Assembly (NCBI GenBank): GCA_026708165.1
Contig: JAPOVO010000368.1
Location: 1 to 6,909, forward strand
Length of the DNA stretch: 6,909 nt
Origin: Chloroflexota bacterium
Lineage (GTDB): Bacteria > Chloroflexota > UBA11872 > VXNJ01
Reading direction: 5' to 3'
The first letter of the stretch is position 1. Each line of letters starts with the position of its first letter. The notes under the pieces were generated by a model. It was given only the letters and a program-made list of their open reading frames with translations. It had not been told where the DNA came from and ran no database searches. Both the position numbers and the translations under genes were made by a program. This document shows positions 1 through 5,022 of the stretch, piece after piece.

Positions 1-153
1 ATCGAGCACACTTGCGCCGTCAGGAGGCTGCGTGAGCGACAGAACCCGGTCCACTTCTCCGGGCGCGAGATCCCAGAGGTCTTCAGAGAACCCGAACTCC
101 CCGAACCAGGCCCAGAACTCGTCGGCTTCGAGCGGATTGGAACAAGTGGACAT
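1..153 (-). CDS. Probable SAM-dependent methyltransferase, N-terminal fragment (cut by window edge)
   Basis: The reading frame is open from an ATG at 151-153 (reverse strand) to base 1, giving 51 residues. The visible protein starts MSTCSNPLEADEFWAWFGEFG and ends in PPDGASVLD. A short acidic, aromatic-rich N-terminus followed by a proline-rich turn and 'VLD' is how many class I SAM-dependent methyltransferases lead into motif I (VLDxGxGxG, the SAM-binding loop). The glycine loop itself would lie just outside the window, so the call rests on pattern only. The gene diverges from the MBL-fold hydrolase, with 94 bases between the two starts. Substrate unknown. The frame is probably real: codons look normal and it fills the otherwise empty left edge. 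The family assignment is tentative. Confidence 0.55.
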   Translation of the reverse strand, partial: MSTCSNPLEADEFWAWFGEFGFSEDLWDLAPGEVDRVLSLTQPPDGASVLD

Positions 154-235
154 AATGGTTGCATGATAGCGACGATCGTTTTGGACACTGTCTTGCGCAA
201 CAAGATTTTTCGTCTAAGTCGTAACCGGAAAAACC

Positions 236-242
236 AAGGGGG
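236..242 (+). promoter_or_regulatory. Strong Shine-Dalgarno supporting the TTG start of the MBL-fold gene
   Basis: AAGGGGG lies five bases before the TTG at 248-250. The first in-frame ATG (341-343) would remove the first beta strands of the fold and has no comparable site, so TTG is the likely start. Confidence 0.7.
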
Positions 243-247
243 AAACC

Positions 248-946
248 TTGCAAATCGTTAGAGGCGTTTACCTGGTCAACGGCTTCCCCTACGGCATTCA
301 CGAAAACTCGTACCTGATCGAGACCGAGTCGACGACGTTCATGGTCGATGCCGGACAGATGGTGGAAGACACGTTCGCCGTGGTGGAACGCAACATCAGG
401 AGCTGGGGGTTCTCGCCTTACGAGGTTTCGCATCTGCTGGTCACGCACGCTCACTACGATCACTCCAGCTATGCGACGAGGCTTCGGGAACGTGGAACCA
501 AAATCGTCGCAAGTCAGGACACGGCGGAAGCGATGGCAGCGGGCGACGAACGCTGTATCCCATACGTCGTCAGCAAACCGTTCGACCGGTGCGAGACCGA
601 CGTGATTGTCGAGGACGAGAGCGTCATCGACATCGACGGCGTCGCCGTGCGGTGCATCGCCGCTCCCGGTCACGCGGACGGACTGATGGTATTCGAGACA
701 ACCTTGAATGGAGCGGTGCTCTGGTTCGTGGGCGATCTGATGGAGGTCGGTCCCGAATGCCGAAGCCTCCAGCTAGGCTGGAGCGGCGGCCCCGACTACG
801 ACCGGGGCAAATACCTGGAAACGTTGAAGAAGCTGAGTGCGATGACGTGCGACGTGGTGCTGCCGGGCCACGGTCCGCCGCTGATCGGGGGCGGAAAACG
901 CCTGATCGACATGGCCTACACGAAGGCGCTGGTTGAGTGGCGTTAG
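248..946 (+). CDS. Metallo-beta-lactamase-fold metallo-hydrolase (glyoxalase II-like group)
   Basis: A 232-residue soluble protein, probably a cytoplasmic two-metal hydrolase; no signal peptide is visible. All metal-binding motifs of the MBL fold are present. THAHYDH gives H67, H69, D71 and H72 (motif HxHxDH). H142 lies in PGHADG, the bridging D163 in FVGDLM, and H208 in LPGHG. The length matches compact single-domain members such as glyoxalase II-like and thioesterase-like hydrolases. No extra C-terminal domain is present, so it is not an RNase J, a CPSF-type nuclease or a rhodanese fusion. PGHADG replaces the more usual PGHTPG after the fourth ligand. The start is TTG with a strong ribosome site. 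The substrate cannot be read from sequence: a thioester, lactone or other ester is possible. The neighbours (divergent methyltransferase fragment, downstream SRPBCC protein) do not define a pathway. Family is certain, reaction is not. Confidence 0.93.
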   Translation: MQIVRGVYLVNGFPYGIHENSYLIETESTTFMVDAGQMVEDTFAVVERNIRSWGFSPYEVSHLLVTHAHYDHSSYATRLRERGTKIVASQDTAEAMAAGDERCIPYVVSKPFDRCETDVIVEDESVIDIDGVAVRCIAAPGHADGLMVFETTLNGAVLWFVGDLMEVGPECRSLQLGWSGGPDYDRGKYLETLKKLSAMTCDVVLPGHGPPLIGGGKRLIDMAYTKALVEWR

Positions 947-1026
947 CGGGCGGTCAGGCCCTCAGTTTTTTGAGCCGCCGCACCGGCCGGGAGGCACAGT
1001 CCCGACGGGCAGGGGATTCCAGTTTC

Positions 1027-1056
1027 TTCACACAATCGCCCGTAGAGTCGCATATT
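1027..1056 (+). promoter_or_regulatory. Weak candidate sigma70-type promoter for the SRPBCC gene
   Basis: TTCACA (1027-1032, five of six matches to TTGACA) and CATATT (1051-1056, four of six matches to TATAAT) are separated by 18 bases. The site lies about 105 bases before the SRPBCC start, in the 214-base gap after the MBL gene. Such matches occur by chance, so this is only a suggestion. Confidence 0.25.
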
Positions 1057-1097
1057 CTAGGTGAGGTTAGCCGGGCACGGAGTTGCCAGGAGCACTG

Positions 1098-1129
1098 ACG
1101 TGAGGCGGTGAGATCCGGATCGCTCACGT
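1098..1129 (+). promoter_or_regulatory. Inverted repeat / hairpin in the leader of the SRPBCC gene
   Basis: ACGTGAG-g-CG (1098-1107) pairs with CGCTCACGT (1121-1129): nine base pairs with one bulged G, around a 13-base loop containing the palindrome ATCCGGAT. A second GTGAG (1108-1112) in the loop can also pair with CTCAC (1123-1127), so two alternative hairpins compete. No T-tract follows, so it is not an intrinsic terminator. It ends 31 bases before the ATG. It could be a repressor operator or an RNA hairpin; function is inferred from position only. Confidence 0.45.
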
Positions 1130-1160
1130 TACATAGTTCGACAAATCGTGGAGATAGCTA

Positions 1161-1601
1161 ATGAAGTACACCTGTGAGATCGTGATCGAGTCGCCGCGCC
1201 AGCGAGTGATCGAGCTGTTCGACAGCACCGACAATCTGTTCAAGTGGATGGACGGCTTGATGAGCTTCGAACACCTGGAAGGCGAGCCGGGACAGCCCGG
1301 AGCAAAATCGAGGCTGGTGTTCAAGCGGGGCAACGGTGAGCTGGAGATGATCGAAACCGTGGCGATCCGCGATCTGCCGGACGTGTTTGCCGGATCCTAT
1401 GAGGCCGACCACGCCTGGAACGGCATGGTGAATCGCTTTGTAGAGGATGGGGCCGATCGCACGCGCTGGATAACCGAAAACGAGTTCAAGTTCACCGGCA
1501 TCTGGAGATTCGTTTCGTTGGTCCTGCGGCCGATGTTTCCCAAACAGACGATGAAATCGATGCGGGCGTTCAAAGAGTTCGTCGAGGCGGAAGGGGAGTA
1601 G
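1161..1601 (+). CDS. SRPBCC (START/Bet v 1-like) family protein
   Basis: A 146-residue protein with the layout of the SRPBCC helix-grip fold. An N-terminal beta strand (KYTCEIVIESP) leads into a helix with 'RVIELFDSTDNLFKWMDG', where polyketide cyclase/dehydrase-like proteins have the 'V(F/W)xxxxDxxNxxxW' pattern. Alternating strands follow through about residue 115 (RLVFKR, EMIETVAIRDLP, TRWITENEFKFTG). A long C-terminal helix (about 123-144, MKSMRAFKEFVEAEG) would cover the ligand cavity. The size is typical for a single-domain member. These proteins bind or transform hydrophobic ligands; neither ligand nor catalysis can be inferred here. The ATG at 1161 has GTGGAG at 1148-1153, seven bases upstream. 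It may be transcribed alone: 214 bases separate it from the MBL gene and 279 bases from the K+ transporter. Family call fairly secure, function unknown. Confidence 0.8.
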   Translation: MKYTCEIVIESPRQRVIELFDSTDNLFKWMDGLMSFEHLEGEPGQPGAKSRLVFKRGNGELEMIETVAIRDLPDVFAGSYEADHAWNGMVNRFVEDGADRTRWITENEFKFTGIWRFVSLVLRPMFPKQTMKSMRAFKEFVEAEGE

Positions 1602-1609
1602 ATCGACGA

Positions 1610-1622
1610 GGCCGTGCCGGCC
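1610..1622 (+). other. Short GC hairpin just after the SRPBCC stop codon
   Basis: GGCCG-TGC-CGGCC forms a perfect five-pair stem beginning nine bases after the stop. No T-run follows, so intrinsic termination is not supported. It may stabilise the 3' end or be incidental. Bases 1623-1734 hold nothing else I can support. Confidence 0.25.
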
Positions 1623-1734
1623 AGGGCGACGTAAATGCTCAATCGGTACCAAGCGGGGCGGTTACCGGCAACAGCCCGCATTAAGCTGTTCTAGATGAAC
1701 GCGACGCGTCAGTGGCCGCGTTTAAAGGCCCTTC

Positions 1735-1892
1735 TGCTTCACGCGTAACCGGCGGTGAAAGGCCGTAGTGCGAGGATGCGGCTTGCTTCCGTCCCATAGC
1801 AAGGGTTCCCCGTTAAAGTAACGGGTTCGGGGATCGCTCCAACAAGACAGCCGCCCCGCGGCACGGGACACAGCTAATCGATGCGTGAAGCA
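1735..1892 (+). ncRNA. Candidate cis-regulatory leader RNA closing over the start codon of the K+ transporter gene
   Basis: TGCTTCACGCGT (1735-1746) pairs with ATGCGTGAAGCA (1881-1892), the first four codons of the transporter: ten consecutive Watson-Crick pairs, then G1745-U1882 and U1746-A1881. The enclosed 134 bases contain local hairpins: CGGC/GCCG (1750-1753 with 1762-1765), CTTGC/GCAAG (1782-1786 with 1799-1803), CCCGTTA-AAG-TAACGGG (1809-1825) and GCCGC-CCC-GCGGC (1850-1862). The last lies just before the weak ribosome site GGGA (1865-1868). The closing helix would hide the AUG, so formation should lower translation. The architecture, a long closing stem around a multi-hairpin junction, resembles a riboswitch. 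ACAGCTAA (1870-1877) next to the closing stem recalls the 3' signature of ydaO/c-di-AMP riboswitches, but the other conserved blocks are not clearly present. Pairing is seen in sequence; regulation and ligand class are inferred. Confidence 0.45.
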
Positions 1893-3293
1893 ATCGTTCC
1901 AATCAGGCGCAGGAAGACCATTCGCCTGGTCGTCGAGCCGTTTCGCAGGCGCACCACGAACATCAACCCTCAGCTAACGCTGGTCGCGGGATTTCTGATG
2001 ATCGTCGCGATCGGCACCGTCCTGCTCACGCTCCCGTTCTCCAGCGAGTCGGGCGAATTCACGTCGTTTCCAGACGCGCTGTTCACCGCCACGTCTGCGA
2101 CCGGAACGGTCGGCCTGGTCGTGGTCGATACCGCCACGCACTGGAGCCGAGCGGGGCAGGTCGTGATCCTCGTTCTCATGGAAGTCGGCGGACTTGGATT
2201 CATGGGCGGGGCGATAGTCCTGTTTCTCGCCCTGGGCCGAACCATAACCATTCACCAGCGCCGCGTTTTTCAGGAGTCCTTGTCGCTAAGAAAGATCGGA
2301 GGGGTGCCCAGGCTGGCGCGGCGGCTGATCATCTTCACTCTATTAGTGGAGGGGATCGGTGCCTTGCTTCTCTTTGCCCAGATCACAAGCGATCCGACCA
2401 TCACAACGGAGGACCCGGCCTGGTGGTCGGCGACCTTTCACGCCGTCAGCGCATACACGGGCTCCGGATTCGACCTGATGGGCGGCTTTCACAGCCTCCA
2501 AGGGGCGGCGCTCAAGCCGCTGTTCCTGCTGACGATGATGGCGATGATCATCCCCGGCGACCTCGGCTTCCTGGTGGTCCTGGACTTGCTTGGGAGGCGA
2601 GGGTTCAGCCGGCTCAGCATGGAGACAAAGATCATCCTCAGCGCCAACTTCGTGCTCTGGCCGCTGGCCGCGCTCGGGTTTTTCGTCCTGGAGTTCGCAA
2701 ACGCGCAGACCCTGGGCGAGATGCCACTGGTACATAAGATCACGAACTCGATCTTTCAGGCGGTGACCGTGCGCAACGCCGGGTTCTCCACCGTGACATT
2801 CGCACAGGTAGGACAGCTTACTCTCGTCTTCTTCATGGTTTTCATGGTCATAGGCGCGGCCTCCGCTTCGATGGGCGGAGGACTCAAGGTTAATACCCTC
2901 GGCGCACTCGTAGCGGGCATGCGCGCAGGCCTGCTTGGCCGCCCGCATGCGGAGGCGTTCGGCAGGACCGTTTCACCAGACCGAATCTACGTCGCGGTTA
3001 CTCTGCTGCTGCTTTACGGAGCGTGGATCGCGATCGCGGTACCGATCGTTTTCGCCTTGCAGTCGCTCTCCTCACAACTGATTCCATCGCTGTTCGACTC
3101 GATTTCAGCCCTGGGACCCATTGGGCTTTCCACCGGAGTGCCCGCCTCGCTGAGCCTGTGGGGCAAGATCTTCATGAGCATCCTGATGTTCGTAGGGCGG
3201 CTGGGTCCGCTTACCGTTGCCCTGGCACTGCTGCGACGCAGCAACCGAGCCTCGCTTCGGACCTATCCTGTCGGAGACCTACGCGTCGGCTGA
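1881..3293 (+). CDS. ktrB: K+ transporter membrane subunit, KtrB/TrkH family
   Basis: A 470-residue inner-membrane protein, the ion-conducting subunit of a Ktr/Trk-type potassium uptake system. It shows four membrane-pore-membrane repeats. Outer helices lie near residues 33-52, 146-168, 248-272 and 370-394. The pore loops are at TGTVGL (G78), SAYTGSGF (G196), TVRNAGFST (G301) and ALGPIGLSTG (G415), the four filter glycines. The third-repeat hinge MGGGLKVNT (331-339) matches the conserved GGG(I/L)K gating segment. Membrane segments begin soon after a basic 29-residue N-terminus, without the extra helices of TrkH, so KtrB-type fits better. The length is close to KtrB. Its usual partner is a cytoplasmic nucleotide-binding RCK subunit (KtrA/TrkA); none is encoded in this window. 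The ATG at 1881 has only a weak ribosome site (GGGA, 12 bases upstream) and lies inside the closing stem of the leader RNA. The cation specificity (K+ or also Na+) is inferred from family. Confidence 0.93.
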   Translation: MREAIVPIRRRKTIRLVVEPFRRRTTNINPQLTLVAGFLMIVAIGTVLLTLPFSSESGEFTSFPDALFTATSATGTVGLVVVDTATHWSRAGQVVILVLMEVGGLGFMGGAIVLFLALGRTITIHQRRVFQESLSLRKIGGVPRLARRLIIFTLLVEGIGALLLFAQITSDPTITTEDPAWWSATFHAVSAYTGSGFDLMGGFHSLQGAALKPLFLLTMMAMIIPGDLGFLVVLDLLGRRGFSRLSMETKIILSANFVLWPLAALGFFVLEFANAQTLGEMPLVHKITNSIFQAVTVRNAGFSTVTFAQVGQLTLVFFMVFMVIGAASASMGGGLKVNTLGALVAGMRAGLLGRPHAEAFGRTVSPDRIYVAVTLLLLYGAWIAIAVPIVFALQSLSSQLIPSLFDSISALGPIGLSTGVPASLSLWGKIFMSILMFVGRLGPLTVALALLRRSNRASLRTYPVGDLRVG

Positions 3294-3370
3294 CCGGCCG
3301 TCTCTCGCGACAACGTCCTACGACTGAGAGAGCGTATTCGCACGTTTCGGTGTCCCGCGCACGTTTGGAG
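3294..3370. other. Convergent intergenic spacer between ktrB and the DUF5655 gene
   Basis: A 77-base spacer between two stop codons. TCTCTC (3301-3306) can pair with GAGAGA (about 3328-3333) across a loop of roughly 20 bases. There is no T-run and the loop is long, so it is only a weak candidate for a shared terminator. Confidence 0.2.
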
Positions 3371-4285
3371 CTAGGACAAGTGCTCCTGGCAGCCGACTGA
3401 GTAGGCCTCCCGAAGCCACTCCTCGACCTGCGAGTCGAGCTGCTCGATGCCGGTAATACGCAAGACGTGAACATGCGCGTTCGGCGAGATGGTCTCGACT
3501 TTATAAAAGCGAGAGTCTTCAAACCGACGCGGCAGCCAGAATCCCACGTCGAGCCATCGCGTCCTGGGAACGGCCCGGGCAAAGCGGACCCGGACCATCA
3601 ACACGACGCTATCGCGGGACGGCAGCACCTTGACCGGGCCGCATTCCCGCACCATACCGAGGAACGCATCGAAGAGCCTTCGTATCCCCTCGGGCCTGCC
3701 CGCAAACGGGTGGGCCAGCGTGTAGCGCTCGCAGGAGTGATACTGGTTCTTGTTGACGAATTCGTTGTCGCACTCGGGGCAGACCCAGAGCGGCCGCCGC
3801 GGACGCCTGCGCTTGGCAGGTCGGCGTTTGTCCAGGATCGTTTCGATCATCCGAGTCGTTCGCTTGGTTCGAGTTTGGCGAGTCCTCGCGTCGTCGATAT
3901 AACGCAGCAGCTCGCGGCGATGGGAAGGGGTCAAAGCCTGGAATGCGGATTCCGCGCCGTTTTCCCGCAGCATTTCCACAACGTCCGCGGGGATGGTCAC
4001 GCGGTCTGGACCTACGGCCCTTAACGCGAACTCGACCGAGTCACCGGCCGCAACTCCGGCGGCGCTTCTCATGCCTCCGTTTACGAAGAAGCGATGGCGC
4101 CCGGCGCCGGTTGGGATCAAGGTTCCCCTGACCGGCGTGTCATTCAGCAGGCCTTCGACGTGTATCCGTCCCGACCGCGCCCAGGGACGGAACGCACGGC
4201 TGACGCGCTCTGGAATGTCTACGCAGGGATTGGGCCCCTGTTTGACGATGGTTGCCCGAAACTCGAGCTCGGGAGCTTCCGGCAT
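3371..4285 (-). CDS. Multidomain protein: DUF1905 + YdeI/OmpD-associated + zinc knuckle + DUF5655
   Basis: A 304-residue protein assembled from recognisable parts. Residues about 7-90 match DUF1905: FRATIVKQG, then RGTLIPTGAGRHRFFVNGGMR, then AAGDSVEF, a small beta barrel. Residues about 96-150 match the YdeI/OmpD-associated (bacteriocin-protection) helical domain: VTIPADVVEML, ALTPSHRRELLRYIDDART, TRTKRTTRMIETI. A very basic linker follows (153-164, mostly K and R). WVCPECDNEF-VNKNQYHSC then gives C169, C172, H183 and C185, a probable zinc knuckle. Residues about 190-300 match DUF5655: HPFAGRPEGIRRLFDAF, GPVKVLPSRDSVVLMVRVRFA, WLREAY. Biochemical roles of DUF1905 and DUF5655 are unknown; YdeI-type proteins have been linked to stress or bacteriocin protection in some bacteria. 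The basic linker and zinc knuckle suggest nucleic-acid contact, which is inference. The ATG at 4283-4285 has GGGAG 11 bases upstream. It diverges from the DUF5946 gene. Confidence 0.85.
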   Translation of the reverse strand: MPEAPELEFRATIVKQGPNPCVDIPERVSRAFRPWARSGRIHVEGLLNDTPVRGTLIPTGAGRHRFFVNGGMRSAAGVAAGDSVEFALRAVGPDRVTIPADVVEMLRENGAESAFQALTPSHRRELLRYIDDARTRQTRTKRTTRMIETILDKRRPAKRRRPRRPLWVCPECDNEFVNKNQYHSCERYTLAHPFAGRPEGIRRLFDAFLGMVRECGPVKVLPSRDSVVLMVRVRFARAVPRTRWLDVGFWLPRRFEDSRFYKVETISPNAHVHVLRITGIEQLDSQVEEWLREAYSVGCQEHLS

Positions 4286-4338
4286 TATCTGTAGAACTCC
4301 CTAAGACCTCGGGAATCAGCGCGAGCTCTAATGCACAG

Positions 4339-4371
4339 GCGGGAAGACCGACGCGGAGCAGTCTCGCCCGC
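4339..4371. promoter_or_regulatory. Imperfect inverted repeat in the divergent DUF5655/DUF5946 promoter region
   Basis: GCGGG-a-AGAC (4339-4348) pairs with GTCT-cg-CCCGC (4361-4371), nine pairs with a small internal mismatch and a 12-base loop. It sits in the 204-base gap between divergent starts and borders an A/T-rich stretch (4376-4386). Read on the minus strand, that stretch contains TATATT, a possible -10 for the DUF5655 gene without an obvious -35. It could be a shared operator. Confidence 0.3.
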
Positions 4372-4423
4372 ACCATTCAAAATATAGCTCCCAGATTCAT
4401 GCGTTACCGTCAGTTGGAAACTC

Positions 4424-4451
4424 GATCCGCCGCATTCCCGGGCGGAGGATC
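4424..4451 (+). promoter_or_regulatory. Leader hairpin upstream of the DUF5946 gene
   Basis: GATCC (4424-4428) pairs with GGATC (4447-4451), and CCGC (4430-4433) with GCGG (4442-4445). This makes nine pairs interrupted by one G-A mismatch, with an 8-base loop. It directly abuts AAGGA (4452-4456) and contains a GGAGG (4444-4448) in its 3' arm. It could influence ribosome access to the mini-ORF and, through it, to the DUF5946 start. Confidence 0.4.
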
Positions 4452-4463
4452 AAGGACGCAGCC

Positions 4464-4493
4464 ATGAGGCTTGTCTTGGAGCGATCGATTTGA
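4464..4493 (+). CDS. Nine-codon mini-ORF whose stop overlaps the DUF5946 start
   Basis: ATG at 4464 with AAGGA (4452-4456) seven bases upstream encodes MRLVLERSI, then TGA at 4491-4493. The stop overlaps the TTG start (4490-4492) in the sequence TTGA. The mini-ORF also contains the GGAG (4478-4481) that serves the TTG. This arrangement is typical of translational coupling. The peptide resembles nothing I know and may be made only to hand ribosomes to the next gene. An ORF this short can arise by chance; the ribosome site and exact overlap are the support. Confidence 0.4.
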   Translation: MRLVLERSI

Positions 4494-4981
4494 GCAGACC
4501 CGATACGTTGGCTGCGAGACGTGCGGATGATTGCCCGCTCTGTGGAGCGCCAGAGGTGGGCGGGGAGAACGGATGCCGGAGGATCTTCGAAGGCGTGCTG
4601 GCTAAGGGATACAGCGATCCGGCTTTTGGCAAGGTACACCTGATCACGGTGGATGCCTACGCACTTCAACACGGAGACGCCCACGGTCCACAGTCAAACG
4701 CCTACCATCTCGTGCGGCTGTGCGCGATCGTGGAGTTTGGAGCTAGTCCGGCAATCGGCGGGACTCGAGAGCCGCAGGGCTGGCGGGAAATGCTGGAAGG
4801 GGACCGTCGGTTGCCGGAAATACATCTTACGCGCAGCCCCGGACCGGTGACAGTGGCGGACGTGGCGGGAGCGGCGAGCGCCGTAGAGCACGCTGATCTA
4901 GTACGGGCATGGGGGCGATCCGTTTGGTTGGCCTGGGAAGAGTGGCATGACTGGGCGCGACGCGTGCTGAACGACCTTTAG
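4490..4981 (+). CDS. DUF5946 family protein
   Basis: A 163-residue soluble protein. The N-terminal half carries the DUF5946 pattern: CPLCG (C15, C18), then C29, then 'FEGVLAKGYSDPAFGKVHLITVDAYALQH' (31-61), with H50, Y57, Q60 and H61, then H73. The cysteines and histidines suggest a metal site, probably zinc, which is inference. The C-terminal helix is tryptophan-rich (W141, W146, W149, W152, W155), also usual for the family. Function is unknown. The TTG start is preceded by GGAG (4478-4481), eight bases away. The only nearby upstream ATG (4464) is in another frame and opens the mini-ORF. The gene diverges from the DUF1905/YdeI/DUF5655 gene and converges on the oxidoreductase, so it is probably transcribed alone. 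Confidence 0.8.
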   Translation: MSRPDTLAARRADDCPLCGAPEVGGENGCRRIFEGVLAKGYSDPAFGKVHLITVDAYALQHGDAHGPQSNAYHLVRLCAIVEFGASPAIGGTREPQGWREMLEGDRRLPEIHLTRSPGPVTVADVAGAASAVEHADLVRAWGRSVWLAWEEWHDWARRVLNDL

Positions 4982-4998
4982 CCACGAAAGACTGATGA

Positions 4999-5016
4999 CC
5001 GCCTCGCCAGAGGCGG
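4999..5016. terminator. Candidate bidirectional terminator hairpin between convergent genes
   Basis: CCGCCTC-GCCA-GAGGCGG is a perfect seven-pair GC-rich stem with a tetraloop. It lies in the 41 bases between the DUF5946 stop (4981) and the oxidoreductase stop (5023). Position favours transcription termination for both genes, but neither strand has a proper T-tract next to the stem, so it may be only a 3'-end stabilising hairpin. Confidence 0.4.
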
Positions 5017-5022
5017 AAATGG

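Noticed and set aside
83..673. Minus-strand frame of 196 codons opposite the MBL gene
   Set aside because: Lies antisense to a gene with all catalytic motifs and overlaps the divergent promoter region; no domain-like sequence.
949..979. Possible intrinsic terminator after the MBL gene (CTCA-GTTTTT-TGAG with GGCGG/CCGCC)
   Set aside because: The T-run lies in the loop, not after the stem, and the outer arms need a seven-base one-sided bulge, so it does not fit an intrinsic terminator.
1695..1748. 17-codon ORF in the ktrB leader
   Set aside because: No ribosome site precedes the ATG, and its end overlaps the 5' arm of the closing helix; nothing supports translation.
1736..1800. Cobalamin-riboswitch-like string (GGCGGTGAAAGGCCG)
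   Set aside because: The rest of the cobalamin core (CCCGCAACTG and the B12 box) is absent, and the downstream gene is a K+ transporter.
1801..1845. tRNA-like segment (GGGTTCGGGG next to hairpins)
   Set aside because: The T-loop consensus GGTTCRANNCC is not met, and no acceptor stem or anticodon arm can be drawn.
2343..2948. Minus-strand frame of 201 codons inside ktrB
   Set aside because: Antisense shadow of membrane-protein codons; the product is a low-complexity, His/Glu/Arg-rich string without a family signature.
4464..4981. A frameshifted longer DUF5946 protein starting at ATG 4464
   Set aside because: The TTG at 4490 has its own well-spaced GGAG and gives a family-typical N-terminus (cysteine pair at 15 and 18), so no frameshift is needed.
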